64,000 nt of DNA from contig NZ_CP077077.1 in NCBI RefSeq assembly GCF_019139675.1, positions 3,038,001 through 3,102,000 on the forward strand. The letters run 5' to 3'. How positions within the stretch are numbered: position 1 is the first letter of the stretch; every line of letters begins with the position of its first letter. Positions 1-11,292 of the stretch are shown piece after piece. The position numbers and the translations under genes were made by a program. The notes beneath the pieces were generated by a model. It searched no databases, was not told the DNA's origin, and saw nothing but the letters and a program-made list of their open reading frames with translations. Source of the DNA: Pseudomonas maumuensis. GTDB lineage: Bacteria; Pseudomonadota; Gammaproteobacteria; Pseudomonadales; Pseudomonadaceae.

Positions 1-2156
1 TTGGCCTGGTCACGATCGACAACAAGAGTCACCTGCTGGGTGCCGGCGCCGTCGTGGGCGTCGATGGCGGTAAGCTCGGGCAGTTTACGCAGCTCGGCGG
101 TGACCTTGGGGAACCACTCGCGCAGAGCCGCCAGGTCGCCGCTCTGCAGGGTATAGAGGTACTGCGAGGTGGTCTGGTCGCGACCGCCGCCACCGAGTTG
201 CAGGTCTTGGTCAGCCATCAGATACAGGCGCCCGCCGGGGATCTTCGGCAGGTCCTTGCGCAGGCGGTCGATGACCTTCTGCGCATTCTCCTTGCGCTCG
301 GCTATCGGTTTCAGGCGCACCAGCACGAAGGCGTTGTTGGTGCCGCTGTTGCCACCGATGAAACCGGCAACGCTCTCCACCGCCGGGTCCGCAAGCAGGG
401 CGCGGCGGTAGATTTCCATCTTCGGTTGCATCACGGTGAACGACAGGCCGTCGTCGCCACGGATGAAGCCTTGCAGCTGGCCGGTGTCCTGCTGCGGCAT
501 CAGGGTCTTGGGCACCACCACGTACAACGCGATGTTGAGCACGATGGTGGCCAGCAGGCTGAGCAGGGTCAGGCGCCTGTGGCGCAGCGCCCAGCCCAGG
601 CTCCGGTCGTAGCCGGCGACCATGCGTTGGTGGATGCGGTCGCTCCAGCGTTGCAGGCGGGTCTGCTGTTGCGGGCCATGGACCTTGAGCCAGCGCGAGC
701 AGAGCATCGGCGTCAGGGTCAGCGATACCACCAGCGAGACGATGATCGCCGCCGCCAGGGTGATCGAGAATTCCTTGAACAACCCGCGCACGATACCGCC
801 CATGAACAGGATGGAGATGAACACCGCCACCAGCGAGACGTTCATCGACAGCAGGGTGAAGCCAACCTCCTGGGCGCCCTTGTAGGCCGCGCGCATCGGG
901 CTCTCGCCCTTCTCGATATGCCGGGAGATGTTCTCCAGCACCACGATGGCATCGTCCACCACCAGCCCGGTGGCGAGGATCAGCGCCATCAGCGACAGGT
1001 TGTTCAGCGAGAACCCGCACAGGTACATCACCGCGAAGGTGCCTACCAGCGACACCGGCACCGCCAGGCTGGGGATCAGCGAGGCGCGGAAGTTGCCGAG
1101 GAACAGGTACACCACCAGGATCACCAGCACCACGGCGATCAGCAAGGTGTGCTCGGCCTCCTTCAGGGTGGCCTTGATTACCGGCGAGCGATCCATGGCC
1201 ACGTTGAGCTTGACGCTGGCCGGCAGCAGCGACTGCAACGCCGGCAGCTCGGCCTTGATCTGCTCGACGGTCTGGATGATGTTGGCGTTGGTCTGGCGGT
1301 TGACCACCAGCAGCACCGCGCTCTCGTCGTTGAAGAAGCCGCTGTTGTAGCGGTTCTCCACGCCATCGCTGACCTTGGCCACGTCCGACAGGCGCAGGAT
1401 CGAGCCATTCTGCTGGCGGATGACGATGGGCTTGTAGTCCTCGGCCTTTTCCAGCTGGTCGTTGGCACGCACCTGCCAGTTGCGTTCTCTGTCCTCGACG
1501 AAACCCATGGGCCGGCGCTGGTTGGCGTTGGCCACGGCAGTACGCACATCGTCCAGGGACAGACCGTACTGGTTGAGCAACTGCGGCTCGAGCTCGATGC
1601 GCACCGCAGGCAGCGAACTGCCGCCGATCTGCACCTCCCCTACCCCACTGACCTGGGCCAGGCTCTGGGACAGGATGGTGTCGGCCAGGTCGTACAGCTT
1701 GCCCTTGGACAGCACCTGCGAGGTCAGCGACAGCACCATGATCGGTGCCTGGGACGGGTTGATCTTCTTGTAGGTGGGCATGCTGCGCATGCCACTGGGC
1801 AGCAGGTTGCGGGTGGCATTGATCGCCGCTTGTACCTCGCGTGCCGCGCCATCGATGTCGCGGCCCAGCTCGAAGCCGATGATCACTCGGGTCGAGCCCT
1901 GGTTGGAACTGCTGGTCAGGGTGGTGACGCCGGCAATGGCGCCGAGCTTGCGCTCCAGCGGCGTGGCCACGGTTGACGCCATGACCTCGGGACTGGCGCC
2001 GGGCAGGCTGGCCTGCACCACGATCACCGGGAAATCCATCTGCGGCAGCGGCGACACCGGCAGCAGGCCGAAGCTCACCCCACCCAGCAGCATGATCGCC
2101 AGGCTCAGCAGCATGGTGGCTACCGGCCGGCGAATGAACGGTGCGGACAGGTTCAT
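1..2156 (-). CDS. muxC: RND efflux pump inner-membrane subunit, MuxC/MdtC-like (partial, cut by window edge)
   Basis: Inner-membrane drug/proton antiporter of the RND family, the second of two pump subunits in a MuxABC-type tripartite exporter. The gene reads leftward from ATG 2156 and is open to base 1, about 718 codons. The family is usually about 1030-1040 residues, so the C-terminal third is missing from the window. The N-terminus [20 protein letters not shown] is the usual RND start. Seen further on are the porter-domain region, the multi-span block with [19 protein letters not shown] (the TM4 acidic pair), and the beginning of the second porter half. The start overlaps the stop of the upstream pump gene by 4 bases (ATGA), indicating translational coupling. 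An outer-membrane factor (OpmB in P. aeruginosa) would be expected beyond the left edge. Substrates cannot be read from the sequence. Confidence 0.93.
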   Translation of the reverse strand, partial: MNLSAPFIRRPVATMLLSLAIMLLGGVSFGLLPVSPLPQMDFPVIVVQASLPGASPEVMASTVATPLERKLGAIAGVTTLTSSSNQGSTRVIIGFELGRDIDGAAREVQAAINATRNLLPSGMRSMPTYKKINPSQAPIMVLSLTSQVLSKGKLYDLADTILSQSLAQVSGVGEVQIGGSSLPAVRIELEPQLLNQYGLSLDDVRTAVANANQRRPMGFVEDRERNWQVRANDQLEKAEDYKPIVIRQQNGSILRLSDVAKVSDGVENRYNSGFFNDESAVLLVVNRQTNANIIQTVEQIKAELPALQSLLPASVKLNVAMDRSPVIKATLKEAEHTLLIAVVLVILVVYLFLGNFRASLIPSLAVPVSLVGTFAVMYLCGFSLNNLSLMALILATGLVVDDAIVVLENISRHIEKGESPMRAAYKGAQEVGFTLLSMNVSLVAVFISILFMGGIVRGLFKEFSITLAAAIIVSLVVSLTLTPMLCSRWLKVHGPQQQTRLQRWSDRIHQRMVAGYDRSLGWALRHRRLTLLSLLATIVLNIALYVVVPKTLMPQQDTGQLQGFIRGDDGLSFTVMQPKMEIYRRALLADPAVESVAGFIGGNSGTNNAFVLVRLKPIAERKENAQKVIDRLRKDLPKIPGGRLYLMADQDLQLGGGGRDQTTSQYLYTLQSGDLAALREWFPKVTAELRKLPELTAIDAHDGAGTQQVTLVVDRDQA

Positions 2157-5100
2157 GCTTCGGCCTGCCGCGCATCGTCAACCGGGCGCCAGCGACGTGC
2201 CAGGCGGTCGAAGTACAGGTAGATGACCGGTGTGGTGAACAGGGTCAGCACCTGACTCACCAGCAGGCCGCCGACCATCACCAGGCCCAGCGGCTGGCGC
2301 AGCTCGGCGCCGGAACCGGTGGCGAGCATCAGCGGCACCGCGCCGAACAGCGCAGCCAGGGTAGTCATCAGGATCGGCCGGAAGCGCAGCAGCGCCGCCT
2401 GGTAGATCGCATCACTCGGGCTCATGCCCTGATGGCGCTCGGCCTCGAGGGCGAAGTCGATCATCATGATCGCGTTCTTCTTGACGATGCCGATCAGCAG
2501 GATGATGCCGATAATGGCGATCATGCCCAGGTCGTTGCCGCTGAGCAGCAGCGCCAGCAAGGCCCCTACCGCCGCCGAGGGCAGCGTGGAAAGGATGGTC
2601 ACCGGGTGGATGTAGCTCTCGTAGAGCACCCCGAGCACGATGTACATGGTCACCACGGCGGCGAGGATCAGCAGCAAGGTACTCGACAGCGAAGCCTGGA
2701 ACGCCTCGGCGGCACCCTGGAAACGGGTCTGCACGCCGATCGGCATGCCGATGTCCTGCTGCACCTGTTCGATCACCTTGACCGCCTCGCCCAGCGACGC
2801 GCCGTGGGCCAGGTTGAACGACATCATCACCGCCGGGAACTGGCCGATGTGCGAGATGGCCAGCTGGGCCTGGCGCTGCTCGATGCGCGCGAGGGCCGAC
2901 AGGCGCACCTGGCCGCCGTCGGCGGCCTTGACGTGGACCGCCTCCAGGGCCTGCGGGCCGAGGCTGGCCGCAGTCTGCGACTGCAGCACCACACGGTACT
3001 GGCTGGCCTGGGTGTAGATGGTCGAGATCTGCCGCTGGCCGAAGGCGTCGTACAGGGCGTTGGTGATCTGCGCCACGGTGATGCCGAGGCGGCTGGCCAT
3101 GTCGCGGTCGATCACCAGGTACACCTGCAGGCCCTTGTCCTGCAGGTCGCTGGCCACGTCCTGCAGCTCCGGGCGGTCCTTCAGTGCCTGCACCAGCTTG
3201 CCGCTCCACTCGGCGAGCATGTCGGCATCCGGCGAGCTGAGGCTGAACTGGTACTGGGTGCGGCTGACCCGGTCCTCGATGCTCAGGTCCTGCACCGGCT
3301 GCATGAACAGGCGGATGCCGACCAGTTTGTCGAGCTGCGGCTGCAACCGGTTGATCACCTCGGATGCCGTCACGTCGCGCTCACCATGGGGCTTGAGGTT
3401 GATCAGCAGGCGGCCGCTGTTGAGGGTGGCGTTATCGCCATCCACACCGATGTAGGAAGACAGGCTCTGTACCGCCGGGTCCTGCAGGATCACCTCGGTC
3501 AGGGCCTGCTGGCGCTCGCTCATGGCGGCGAACGAGGTCGACTGCGGCGCTTCGGAAATACCCTGGATGACCCCGGTGTCCTGGGCCGGGAAGAAGCCCT
3601 TGGGCACCATCAGGTAGAGCACAACGGTCAATGCCAAGGTGGCCACGGCCACCAGCAAGGTCAACGGCTGGCGTTTGAGCACCCAGGTCAACGCCGTGCC
3701 GTAGTGCTTGATCAGCCAGTCGATCCAGGCGCCGCTGGCACGGTAGAAGCGGCCCTGCTCCTCCTCCTTGGGCTCGCGCTTGAGCAAGCGGGCGCACATC
3801 ATCGGCGTCAAGGTCAGCGATACCACCAGGGAAATCAGGATGGCCACCGCCAGGGTGATGGCGAACTCGCGGAACAGGCGCCCGACCACATCGGCCATGA
3901 ACAGCAGCGGGATCAATACCGCGATCAGCGAGAAGGTCAGCGATATCAAGGTAAAACCGATCTGTTTCGCGCCCTTGAGCGCGGCTTGCAGCGGTGTCTC
4001 GCCCTCTTCTATATGCCGGGAGATGTTCTCCAGCATGACGATGGCATCGTCCACCACGAAACCGGTGGCGATGGTCAGGGCCATCAGCGTGAGGTTATTG
4101 ACCGAGAAGCCGGCCAGGTACATCACCCCGAAGGTGCCGATCAGCGACAGCGGCACGGCGATCGACGGGATGATCGTGGCCGAGACCCGACGCAGGAACA
4201 GGAAGGTCACCATCACCACCAGGGCAATGGCGAACAGCAACTCGTGCTGCACGTCGCGCACAGCGGCGCGGATGGTCTGGGTGCGGTCGGTGAGGACGCT
4301 GACGTCGAGGCCCGCCGGTAGGTTGTCGGTGATCGACGGCAGTAGCTCCTTGATCCGGTCGACCACCTCGATGACGTTGGCGCCGGGCTGGCGCTGGATG
4401 TTCAGCAGCACCGCCTCGTTCTGGTTGGCCCAGGCGGCCAGGCGCTCGTTCTCGGCGCCGTCGACGATCTCAGCGACGTCCTTCAGACGCAGCGGCGCGC
4501 CATTGTTGTACTTGAGGATGAGGTTGGCGTACTCGGCCGGCGAGCGTAGCTGGTCGTTGGCGTCGAGCATCGACACCCGGGTCGGGCCATCGAAGTTGCC
4601 CTTGGGCTGGTTGACGTTGGAAGCGCCGATCAGGGTGCGCACGTCGTCCAGGTTGAGGCCATTGGCCGCCAAGGCATCGACGTTGACCTTGATCCGCACC
4701 GCCTGGCGCTGGCCACCGGCGATGCTGACCATGCCGACGCCACTGATCTGGGCGATCTTCTGCGCCACGCGGGTGTCGACCAGGTCGTTGAGCTTGGGCA
4801 ACGGCATGGTCTTGGAGGAGATGGCCAGGGTCAGCACCGGCGTGTCGGCCGGGTTGACCTTGTTGTACACCGGTGGCGCCGGCAGGTCGCTGGGCAGCAG
4901 GTTGCTGGCGGCGTTGATCGCGGCCTGTACCTGCTGCTCGGCGACATCCATGTTCATGTCGAGGTTGAAGCGTAGGGTCAGCACCGAGGCGCCGCCGGAG
5001 CTGGTCGAGGCCATCTGCTCGAGGCCCGGCATCTGGCCGAACTGGCGCTCCAGTGGCGCGGTGACGGCGCTGGTCATCACCTGGGGGCTGGCGCCGGGGT

Positions 5101-5251
5101 ACAGGGTCATAACGCGGATGGTCGGGTAGTCGACCTGGGGCAAGGCCGCCACCGGCAGCAGCTTATAGGCGATCAGGCCGGCCAGGACGATGGCCAGCAT
5201 GCTCAGCGTGGTGGCGACCGGCCGCAGGATGAACAGGCGCGAGAGGTTCAT
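2153..5251 (-). CDS. muxB: RND efflux pump inner-membrane subunit, MuxB/MdtB-like
   Basis: First pump subunit of the same exporter, 1032 residues, full length for the family. It begins [19 protein letters not shown], has two RND halves, and carries [20 protein letters not shown] around residue 400, the proton-relay region of TM4. Proteins of the MdtB/MdtC and MuxB/MuxC type work as mixed trimers, and the two adjacent paralogous pump genes here fit that. The gene overlaps MuxC by 4 bases at its 3' end and the adaptor gene by 4 bases at its 5' end, so the three form one transcription unit. In P. aeruginosa MuxABC-OpmB has been linked to resistance to novobiocin and some beta-lactams or macrolides; transferring that substrate range here is inference. 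Confidence 0.95.
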   Translation of the reverse strand: MNLSRLFILRPVATTLSMLAIVLAGLIAYKLLPVAALPQVDYPTIRVMTLYPGASPQVMTSAVTAPLERQFGQMPGLEQMASTSSGGASVLTLRFNLDMNMDVAEQQVQAAINAASNLLPSDLPAPPVYNKVNPADTPVLTLAISSKTMPLPKLNDLVDTRVAQKIAQISGVGMVSIAGGQRQAVRIKVNVDALAANGLNLDDVRTLIGASNVNQPKGNFDGPTRVSMLDANDQLRSPAEYANLILKYNNGAPLRLKDVAEIVDGAENERLAAWANQNEAVLLNIQRQPGANVIEVVDRIKELLPSITDNLPAGLDVSVLTDRTQTIRAAVRDVQHELLFAIALVVMVTFLFLRRVSATIIPSIAVPLSLIGTFGVMYLAGFSVNNLTLMALTIATGFVVDDAIVMLENISRHIEEGETPLQAALKGAKQIGFTLISLTFSLIAVLIPLLFMADVVGRLFREFAITLAVAILISLVVSLTLTPMMCARLLKREPKEEEQGRFYRASGAWIDWLIKHYGTALTWVLKRQPLTLLVAVATLALTVVLYLMVPKGFFPAQDTGVIQGISEAPQSTSFAAMSERQQALTEVILQDPAVQSLSSYIGVDGDNATLNSGRLLINLKPHGERDVTASEVINRLQPQLDKLVGIRLFMQPVQDLSIEDRVSRTQYQFSLSSPDADMLAEWSGKLVQALKDRPELQDVASDLQDKGLQVYLVIDRDMASRLGITVAQITNALYDAFGQRQISTIYTQASQYRVVLQSQTAASLGPQALEAVHVKAADGGQVRLSALARIEQRQAQLAISHIGQFPAVMMSFNLAHGASLGEAVKVIEQVQQDIGMPIGVQTRFQGAAEAFQASLSSTLLLILAAVVTMYIVLGVLYESYIHPVTILSTLPSAAVGALLALLLSGNDLGMIAIIGIILLIGIVKKNAIMMIDFALEAERHQGMSPSDAIYQAALLRFRPILMTTLAALFGAVPLMLATGSGAELRQPLGLVMVGGLLVSQVLTLFTTPVIYLYFDRLARRWRPVDDARQAEA

Positions 5252-6528
5252 GCGCCCGCCTTGGAGCCTGGTTCACCGGTCTGCGCCGAGCCCTTGGCGC
5301 CCTGCCCCTGCAGGTGCTGGCCGGGGGTGGTCGGCACTTGCGAGCTGTCTTCGACCACCTCGACCTTGGAGCCTTCGCGCAGACGGTCGGTGCCTTCCAG
5401 CACCAGGCGGTCACCGGCGGCCAGGCCCTCGAGGATCACGCTGTTCTCACCATCGCTGGCACCGACCTTGAGCGGGCGGATGTTGATGGTGTTCTCGGCG
5501 TTGACCACATAGGCGAAGGTGCCGTCATTGCCGAACTGGATGGCCGCGGCCGGGGCCAGTACCACCTGCTTCAGGGTGTCGGCCAGCAGGCGCACATTGA
5601 CGAACTGGTTGGGGAACAGCGCATGGTCGGTGTTCTGGAAGGTGCCCTTGAACTTCAGGGTACCGGTGGCGGTGTCGATCTGGTTGTCGAGGCTGCCCAG
5701 CACGCCGGTGGACTGCAGTTTCTGGTCGCCACGGTCCCAGGCCTCGACCGGTAGGCTCGCGCCAGTGCGGTAGCGGGCCAGCACGGTGTCGAGCTGAGTT
5801 TCCGGCAAGGTGAAGGCGACGCTGATCGGCTCGGTCTGGGTGATGATCACCAGCGCCGTGGTGTCGTTGGCGGCCACCAGGTTACCCAGGTCCAGCTGGC
5901 GCAGGCCCAGGCGACCGCTGATCGGCGCACGGATCTGGGTGAACTCCAGGTTCAGGCGTGCGTCGTTGACCTGCGCCTGGTTGGTCTTGACCAGCCCCTG
6001 GAACTGCCCGACCTGCGCCTCGGCGGTGTCCAGGGTCTGCTTGGCGATGCTGTCTTCGGCGTACAGGCCTTTATAACGGGCCAGGTCGACCTGGGCGTTC
6101 TTCAGTTGCGCCTGGTTCTGCGCCAGGGTGCCTTCGGCCTGCTGCAAGGCGATGCGGTAGCTGCGCGGGTCGATCTCGGCGAGCAGGTCGCCGGCCTTGA
6201 CCTGCTGGCCTTCCTTGAAGTGGATCTTCACCAGCTCGCCGGCCACCCGGCTGCGCACGTTGACCGTGTTGGTCGCGGTCACGGTGCCAAGGGCCTTGTA
6301 ATACAGCGGGAAGTCACCCACCCGCGCAGGCTCGACGCGCACCGGCACCGCTTCGGTGGAGGCGCCGAAACCCGGCCGCCCGCCCATGCCTTTACCCGGG
6401 CGATGCCCGCCACCCTCTGTATGGGCAGTCGTTGCGGGCCACAGCCACCAGGCCAACAGGGCCACCAGCAGCAGGATCAGCAGGCCGAACAGCCAGCGAC
6501 GAGGGGAACGGGAATTGGAGGCTTGCAT
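5248..6528 (-). CDS. muxA: RND efflux periplasmic adaptor (membrane fusion protein), MuxA/MdtA-like
   Basis: Periplasmic adaptor joining the RND pump to the outer-membrane channel, 426 residues. There is a membrane anchor at about residues 12-30 ([19 protein letters not shown]), then a Gly/His-rich linker, the lipoyl/beta-barrel region ([20 protein letters not shown]), an alpha-helical hairpin at about 110-200 and a further beta domain. The C-terminal tail is Ser/Gly/Gln-rich. It is the first gene of the operon; about 200 bases of non-coding DNA separate it from the tpx terminator. No divergent regulator sits next to it, so no control signal can be named. The order adaptor-pump-pump is diagnostic of the MdtABC/MuxABC class. 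Confidence 0.94.
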   Translation of the reverse strand: MQASNSRSPRRWLFGLLILLLVALLAWWLWPATTAHTEGGGHRPGKGMGGRPGFGASTEAVPVRVEPARVGDFPLYYKALGTVTATNTVNVRSRVAGELVKIHFKEGQQVKAGDLLAEIDPRSYRIALQQAEGTLAQNQAQLKNAQVDLARYKGLYAEDSIAKQTLDTAEAQVGQFQGLVKTNQAQVNDARLNLEFTQIRAPISGRLGLRQLDLGNLVAANDTTALVIITQTEPISVAFTLPETQLDTVLARYRTGASLPVEAWDRGDQKLQSTGVLGSLDNQIDTATGTLKFKGTFQNTDHALFPNQFVNVRLLADTLKQVVLAPAAAIQFGNDGTFAYVVNAENTINIRPLKVGASDGENSVILEGLAAGDRLVLEGTDRLREGSKVEVVEDSSQVPTTPGQHLQGQGAKGSAQTGEPGSKAGA

Positions 6529-6654
6529 GGGTCGAACGAACCTTGTTCAGAGATAGACGGCATGGAGAGCGTGAACGATAAGCACTGGCATCGTTTTAGC
6601 AAAGGGGCTTTACCAGTGCTTTACCTTCGGCTGACGTTGGCAAAGGGGTGAACT

Positions 6655-6691
6655 TTAAATGAAAACGGCCTGGAACAGGGTCCAGGCCGTT
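6655..6691 (-). terminator. Rho-independent terminator of tpx
   Basis: An 11-bp perfect stem (AACGGCCTGGA / TCCAGGCCGTT, 6664-6674 and 6681-6691) with a 6-base loop. Reading leftward it is followed by CGTTTTCATTTAAAG, a T-rich tail. It lies about 45 bases after the tpx stop codon. Confidence 0.8.
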
Positions 6692-6734
6692 ACAGGGTGT
6701 AACCCGTGGGACTGCGCAGCAGCCCCAACATCAC

Positions 6735-7235
6735 TTACTTCAGAGCAGCCAGCACCGCTTCATAGTTCGGCTCGTCGGCGATCTCGCCCACCAGCTCGGC
6801 GTGCAACACCTTGTCGTTTTCATCCAGTACCACTACGGCACGGGCGGCCAGGCCGGTCAGCGGGCCGTCGGCGATTGCCACGCCGTAGTTCTCCAGGAAC
6901 TCGCGGCCACGCAGGGTCGACAGATTCTGCACGTTCTCCAGGCCTTCGGCGCCACAGAAGCGCGCCTGGGCGAACGGCAGGTCGGCGGAGATGCACAGCA
7001 CCACGGTGTTGGCCAGGTCATTGGCCTGGGCGTTGAACTTGCGCACCGAGGTGGCGCAGGTCGGGGTGTCGACGCTTGGGAAGATGTTCAGCACCTTGCG
7101 CTTGCCGGCGAAGTCCTTGAGCGACGTGTCGGCCAGGTTGCCAGCCACCAGGGAGAAAGCAGGTGCCTGGGTACCCGCTTTCGGCAGTTCGCCTTTGACT
7201 TGAACCGGGTTGCCTTTGAGAGTCACTTGGGCCAT
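6735..7235 (-). CDS. tpx: Thiol peroxidase Tpx (atypical 2-Cys peroxiredoxin)
   Basis: Reduces hydrogen and alkyl peroxides using thioredoxin; 166 residues, the normal Tpx length. The peroxidatic cysteine is in [14 protein letters not shown] at about residue 60, and the resolving cysteine is in [12 protein letters not shown] at about residue 94, the spacing of atypical 2-Cys Tpx enzymes. The N-terminus [18 protein letters not shown] is characteristic of the family. The ribosome binding site AAGGAT lies just upstream of the ATG. It is a single-gene unit, with its own terminator downstream and a hairpin upstream closing the neighbouring transporter gene. In enterobacteria some Tpx proteins are periplasmic, but no signal peptide is seen here, so a cytoplasmic location is inferred. 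Confidence 0.96.
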   Translation of the reverse strand: MAQVTLKGNPVQVKGELPKAGTQAPAFSLVAGNLADTSLKDFAGKRKVLNIFPSVDTPTCATSVRKFNAQANDLANTVVLCISADLPFAQARFCGAEGLENVQNLSTLRGREFLENYGVAIADGPLTGLAARAVVVLDENDKVLHAELVGEIADEPNYEAVLAALK

Positions 7236-7347
7236 GGCGGAAATCCTTATGTGGGTAGGGTTGAAAAGGATCCAGAGTTAAGCATGAAGCAGCACAAGTG
7301 CCTATGGGCAAAAATGAAATTGTCCTACGTTTGGGCAATTCCTGTAG

Positions 7348-7386
7348 ACAAACGCCCGGGTGACTGGCGTCGACCCGGGCGTTTGT
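7348..7386 (-). terminator. Hairpin terminator of the HAAAP transporter gene
   Basis: Perfect 14-bp inverted repeat (ACAAACGCCCGGGT at 7348-7361 and its complement at 7373-7386) with an 11-base loop, starting 16 bases beyond the stop of the transporter gene. A weak second stem (GTAG/CTAC) extends it. There is no clear T-run, so it could equally be an mRNA-stabilising hairpin. Confidence 0.65.
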
Positions 7387-7402
7387 CCTACATGGAGGCC
7401 GT

Positions 7403-8683
7403 TCAGGCCAGCAGGCCGTACACCACCGAGGTCAAGGCCACCAGGCCGACCACCACCACGAACAGGTTGGACAGCGCACCACTGTACTTGCGCATCGACG
7501 GCACGCGGCGAATGGCGTACATCGGCATCAGGAACAGCAGCACCGCGATGATCGGGCCGCCGAAGGATTCGATCATGCCGAGGATGCTCGGGTTGAGGGT
7601 GGCGACGATCCAGCACACCACCAGCATCAGCGCGGCGACGATACGGTCCAGGGCCTTGGCGCCCGGGCGCATGCCGGACTTGACGATCATGCCCTTGAGG
7701 CCTTCGCTGGCACCGATGTAATGGCCCAGGAACGACTTGGCGATGGCGATGAAGGCGATCAGCGGCGCGGCGAAGGCGATGGCCGGCTGCTCGAAGTGGT
7801 TGGCCAGGTACGACAGGATCGACAGGTTCTGCGCCTTGGCTTCGGCCAGCTGGGCGCTGTTCAGGGTCAGCACGCAGCTGAACACGAAGAACAGCACCAT
7901 CAGCACCATCAGCAGGTGGGCGCGGCGCAGGATCTGGCCACTGCGCTCGTCGGCGTGTTCGCCGTAGCGGCGCTTCTGGTCAACGGCAAAGGCCGAGATG
8001 ATCGGCGAGTGGTTGAACGAGAACACCATCACCGGGATGGCCAGCCACACGGTGTGCAGGAAGGCCGAGCCGGACGGCACCTGGGTGGCGGTGTCGAGGA
8101 TGCCGCCGGTCCAATGCGGCACCAGGTACAGGGCCAGCAACGCCAGGGCGACGATGAACGGATACACCAGCAGGCTCATGACCTTGACCGTGGCCTGTTC
8201 GCCGCAGCGCACGATGGCCAGCAAGCCGAGGATCAGCACGAACGACAGGATCGCCCGCGGCGGCGGCGCGATATGCAGCTGGTGCTCCATGAAGCTGCTG
8301 ACGGTGTTGGTCAGCGCCACGCTATAGATCAGCAGGATCGGGAAGATGGCGAAGAAGTACAGGACGGTGATCAACGCGCCTGCGGTGATGCCGAAATGCT
8401 CCTCGACCACGTCGGTGATATCGCCGTCCTTGCTGCCCGAGAGCACGAAGCGGGTCAGCCCGCGGTGGGCGAAGTAGGTCATCGGGAAGGCCAGCAAGGC
8501 CAGGACCAGCAGCGGCCAGAAACCGCCAAGGCCGGCGTTGATGGGCAGGAACAGGGTTCCGGCGCCGATGGCCGTGCCGAACAGGCCCAGCATCCAGGTG
8601 GTGTCTTGACGCGACCAGCTGCCGAGGGTGGCGGGGGTCGATTCTACAAAGCGTTGTTCAACGCTTGGGGCCTGCTCATTCAT
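7403..8683 (-). CDS. HAAAP-family amino acid:proton symporter (serine/threonine or aromatic amino acid type)
   Basis: Polytopic inner-membrane permease, 426 residues from ATG 8683. The start MNEQAPSVEQ is chosen because GGAG lies about 10 bases upstream and because the conserved core (TTWMLGLFGTAIGAGTLFLP) begins about 29 residues later. That motif, the GGPIIAVLLFLMPMYAIRRVP block near the C-terminus and about 11 hydrophobic spans place it in the hydroxy/aromatic amino acid permease family with SdaC and TdcC. A close paralogue lies at 42829-44136 next to serine dehydratase. This copy instead follows the AmaC aminotransferase gene in the same orientation (197-base gap), so it may import an amino acid used by that pathway; the substrate is not settled. 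Confidence 0.85.
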   Translation of the reverse strand: MNEQAPSVEQRFVESTPATLGSWSRQDTTWMLGLFGTAIGAGTLFLPINAGLGGFWPLLVLALLAFPMTYFAHRGLTRFVLSGSKDGDITDVVEEHFGITAGALITVLYFFAIFPILLIYSVALTNTVSSFMEHQLHIAPPPRAILSFVLILGLLAIVRCGEQATVKVMSLLVYPFIVALALLALYLVPHWTGGILDTATQVPSGSAFLHTVWLAIPVMVFSFNHSPIISAFAVDQKRRYGEHADERSGQILRRAHLLMVLMVLFFVFSCVLTLNSAQLAEAKAQNLSILSYLANHFEQPAIAFAAPLIAFIAIAKSFLGHYIGASEGLKGMIVKSGMRPGAKALDRIVAALMLVVCWIVATLNPSILGMIESFGGPIIAVLLFLMPMYAIRRVPSMRKYSGALSNLFVVVVGLVALTSVVYGLLA

Positions 8684-8880
8684 TCCGGGTGAAGCTCCAC
8701 TCGCAAGACTGCAACAGGCTGAGAATGGCGAAATAGACGATTCGCCCAACTCAACCGGGGAAGAGGGGCGCGATTGTGCATGCAAAGGTTGCACTTGTGG
8801 AAGCCCTACCCGAGGGACGGTTGCACTTGTCTTTACAAGCAGGTTGTGCTGTATGGGGCCGCACAGCGGCCCCAGGCAGG

Positions 8881-10077
8881 TTACCGCTGAACGGCGGCGA
8901 ATGCCTCGGCCACCTGGCGCAGGTTGGCCGGACGCAGCCCGGACATGCACACCCGACCGCTGTCGATGAGATACACGCCGAACTCGTCACGCAGACGGCG
9001 CACCTGTTCGACGCTGAAGCCGGTGTAGCTGAACATGCCGCGCTGGCGCAGGAAGAACTGGAAGTCCTGGCCCGGCAGCAGTTCGCCGAGCAGGTCGACC
9101 AGGCCTTGGCGCATGTCGAGGATGCGCTTGCGCATCACCTCCACTTCCACCGCCCATTGGGCATTGAGCGCGGCATCGCCCAACACACCGGCCACCAGCT
9201 GGGCGCCGAACGCGGGCGGGCTGGAGTAGTTGCGGCGCACGGTGGCCTTGAGCTGGCCAAGCACGCTGGAGGCGGTGGCGGCATCGTCACAGACCACCGA
9301 CAGCCCCCCTACCCGCTCGCCGTACAGCGAGAAGATCTTCGAGAACGAGTTGCTGACCAGGCACGGCACGCCGGCACGGGCCATCTCGCGGATGGCGTAG
9401 GCATCCTCCTCAAGGCCTGCGCCGAAGCCCTGGTAGGCGATATCGAGGAACGGAATCAGCTGGCGCGCCTTGACCACCTCGACCACCTGCTGCCACTGCT
9501 GCTGCTCCAGGTCGACCCCGGTGGGGTTGTGGCAGCAAGGGTGCAGCAGGACGATGCTGTTCGCCGGCAGGGTCTGCAGGGCCGCCAGCATGCCGGCAAA
9601 ATCGACGCCGCGGGTGACGGTGTCGAAATAGGGGTAGCTGTGAACCTTGAAACCCGCACCTTCGAAGATTGCCCGGTGGTTGTCCCAGGTCGGGTTGCTC
9701 ACCCACACCTCGGAGTCGGGGAAATATCGCTTGAGGAAGTCGGCGCCGACTTTCAGCGCGCCGGAGCCGCCGACGGTCTGCACGGTGGCCACGCGCCCAT
9801 CGGCCACGGCCGGGTGGTCCGTGCCGAACAGCAGCGCCTGGATCGCCTGGCGATAGGCGGCCAGGCCTTCCATCGGCAGGTACAGTGAGGCTTCATGGGG
9901 CTGGTCGGCCAGGCGTTTCTCCACCTCGGCCACCGCCCCCAATTGCGGCACCACGCCGGCTTCGTCGTAGTACAGACCGATACTCAGGTTGACCTTGTCG
10001 GCGCGCGGGTCGGCCTTGAAGGTTTCCATCAGCGAGAGAATCGGGTCGCCGGCATAGGCATCGACATGTTTGAACAC
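8881..10077 (-). CDS. amaC: PLP-dependent aromatic/D-lysine aminotransferase (AmaC-like)
   Basis: Fold-type I aminotransferase of the aspartate/tyrosine class, 398 residues. [17 protein letters not shown] holds the PLP-binding lysine at about residue 247, and [19 protein letters not shown] and the C-terminal R of SGRVCMSGL are family landmarks. It starts with GTG at 10077, supported by AAGGAG 9 bases upstream. On sequence alone it is a TyrB-like aromatic aminotransferase. The assignment to AmaC rests on position: in P. putida KT2440 the gene beside dpkA is amaC, whose product converts D-lysine to the cyclic imine delta1-piperideine-2-carboxylate. It lies 128 bases after dpkA in the same direction, so co-transcription is likely. 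Confidence 0.85.
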   Translation of the reverse strand: MFKHVDAYAGDPILSLMETFKADPRADKVNLSIGLYYDEAGVVPQLGAVAEVEKRLADQPHEASLYLPMEGLAAYRQAIQALLFGTDHPAVADGRVATVQTVGGSGALKVGADFLKRYFPDSEVWVSNPTWDNHRAIFEGAGFKVHSYPYFDTVTRGVDFAGMLAALQTLPANSIVLLHPCCHNPTGVDLEQQQWQQVVEVVKARQLIPFLDIAYQGFGAGLEEDAYAIREMARAGVPCLVSNSFSKIFSLYGERVGGLSVVCDDAATASSVLGQLKATVRRNYSSPPAFGAQLVAGVLGDAALNAQWAVEVEVMRKRILDMRQGLVDLLGELLPGQDFQFFLRQRGMFSYTGFSVEQVRRLRDEFGVYLIDSGRVCMSGLRPANLRQVAEAFAAVQR

Positions 10078-10205
10078 AGCGTGCAGCTCCTTGGAAATCA
10101 GGACAGTTCAGGAAAGGCTCAGGCGAGGATACCCGCAGTGGAGCGCGAGGAACATCACCGGTGTGCAAGGAGTCGATGCAGGGGTGCAAGCCACGAGCTG
10201 ACGGC

Positions 10206-11231
10206 TCAGCCGGCCAGCGCCTCGAGCTCGGTCAGTTCCCGTTCGGTCAGCGCCACTCCTTCCCGTGCGGCCACTTCACGCTCGCGGTAACGCCGCTCAC
10301 CGGGCATCCGCGCCAATCCGGCGGCCTGCATCTGCTCCACCAGTTCGCGGCTTCGCAGTGCAAAGCGCTCGCCCTCGGCCTTGCTCGGGTCGATCACGAT
10401 GATCAACTGGCCGGTCCAGGGAGTCTTGGCTCCCGGGTGACCGGACCAGTCGAACTCCCAGGAGAAATTGCCTCCCGTCAGCGCCGCCGCCAGCAGCTCG
10501 ACCATCATCGACAGCGCCGAACCCTTGTGTCCGCCGAACGGCAGCAAGGCGCCGCCCTCGAGAATCGCCTTGGGGTCGGTGGTTGGCTGGCCATCGGCAT
10601 CCACACCCATGCCCGGCGGCAGCTGCTCACCCGCCCGCGCGGCGATCTGCACATCGCCATGGGCCATGGCGCTGGTGGCCATGTCGAAGACGATCGGGTC
10701 ATGCCCCGCGCAAGGCGCGGCAAACGCGATGGGGTTGGTACCGAACAGCGGCTCGCGCGCACCATGGGGCACCACGCAGGTCATGCTGTTGACCACGCTC
10801 AGGGCCACCAGGCCTTCCTCGGCGAATGGCTCGACATCCGGCCACAGCGCGGCGAAATGGTGCGAGTTGTGAATCGCCAGCACCGCGATGCCTGCGCTGC
10901 GCGCCTTCTCCACCAGCAGCGGGCGGGCTGCGGCCAGTGCCGGTTGGGCAAAGCCGCCCTTGGCATCGACTCGCACATAGGCTGGTGCCAGGTCGGTTAC
11001 CTGCGACTCGGCGCGGCCATCGACCCAGCCACTGGCCAGGGTCGAGACATAACCGGGAATACGGAACACCCCATGACTGTGGGCGCCGTCGCGCTGGGCG
11101 CTGGTGCAGTTGTGGGCGAGCACGGCGGCCACCGTCGCGCTGCAGCCATGACGCTCGAAGATCGACTGCAGCAATGCCTGCAGCTCGGTAAAAGGCACAC
11201 GCACGACAGGGTCGGTGGAAGGTGAAGACAT
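10206..11231 (-). CDS. dpkA: Delta1-piperideine-2-carboxylate reductase (LDH2/MDH2 family)
   Basis: NAD(P)H-dependent reductase of the malate/L-lactate dehydrogenase-2 superfamily, 341 residues from ATG 11231 (AAGGAG 6 bases upstream). It reduces delta1-piperideine-2-carboxylate to L-pipecolate, the second step of D-lysine breakdown, and can also act on the proline analogue. Family landmarks are SAQRDGAHSHGVFRIPGY near residues 50-65, the HNSHHFAALW catalytic-histidine region near 125, FGTNPIAFAAP near 165 and LPFGGHKGSALSMMVELLA near 230-245. It is divergent from the RpiR-type regulator, and operator-like repeats lie between the two genes. The alternative name, N-methyl-L-amino-acid dehydrogenase, refers to the same P. 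putida enzyme. Confidence 0.9.
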   Translation of the reverse strand: MSSPSTDPVVRVPFTELQALLQSIFERHGCSATVAAVLAHNCTSAQRDGAHSHGVFRIPGYVSTLASGWVDGRAESQVTDLAPAYVRVDAKGGFAQPALAAARPLLVEKARSAGIAVLAIHNSHHFAALWPDVEPFAEEGLVALSVVNSMTCVVPHGAREPLFGTNPIAFAAPCAGHDPIVFDMATSAMAHGDVQIAARAGEQLPPGMGVDADGQPTTDPKAILEGGALLPFGGHKGSALSMMVELLAAALTGGNFSWEFDWSGHPGAKTPWTGQLIIVIDPSKAEGERFALRSRELVEQMQAAGLARMPGERRYREREVAAREGVALTERELTELEALAG

Positions 11232-11292
11232 CTGGAGCTCCTTTCTTGGAATTGGAATCGCTACAGCGCAACTGCACAGACTTTCCCGCCAA

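Noticed and set aside
54..4321. Very long open frames on the plus strand (about 640 and 726 codons) opposite the RND pump genes
   Set aside because: They have Gln/His/Arg-rich low-complexity translations typical of the antisense of GC-rich genes, no ribosome binding sites, and the minus strand encodes conserved RND proteins with coupled starts.
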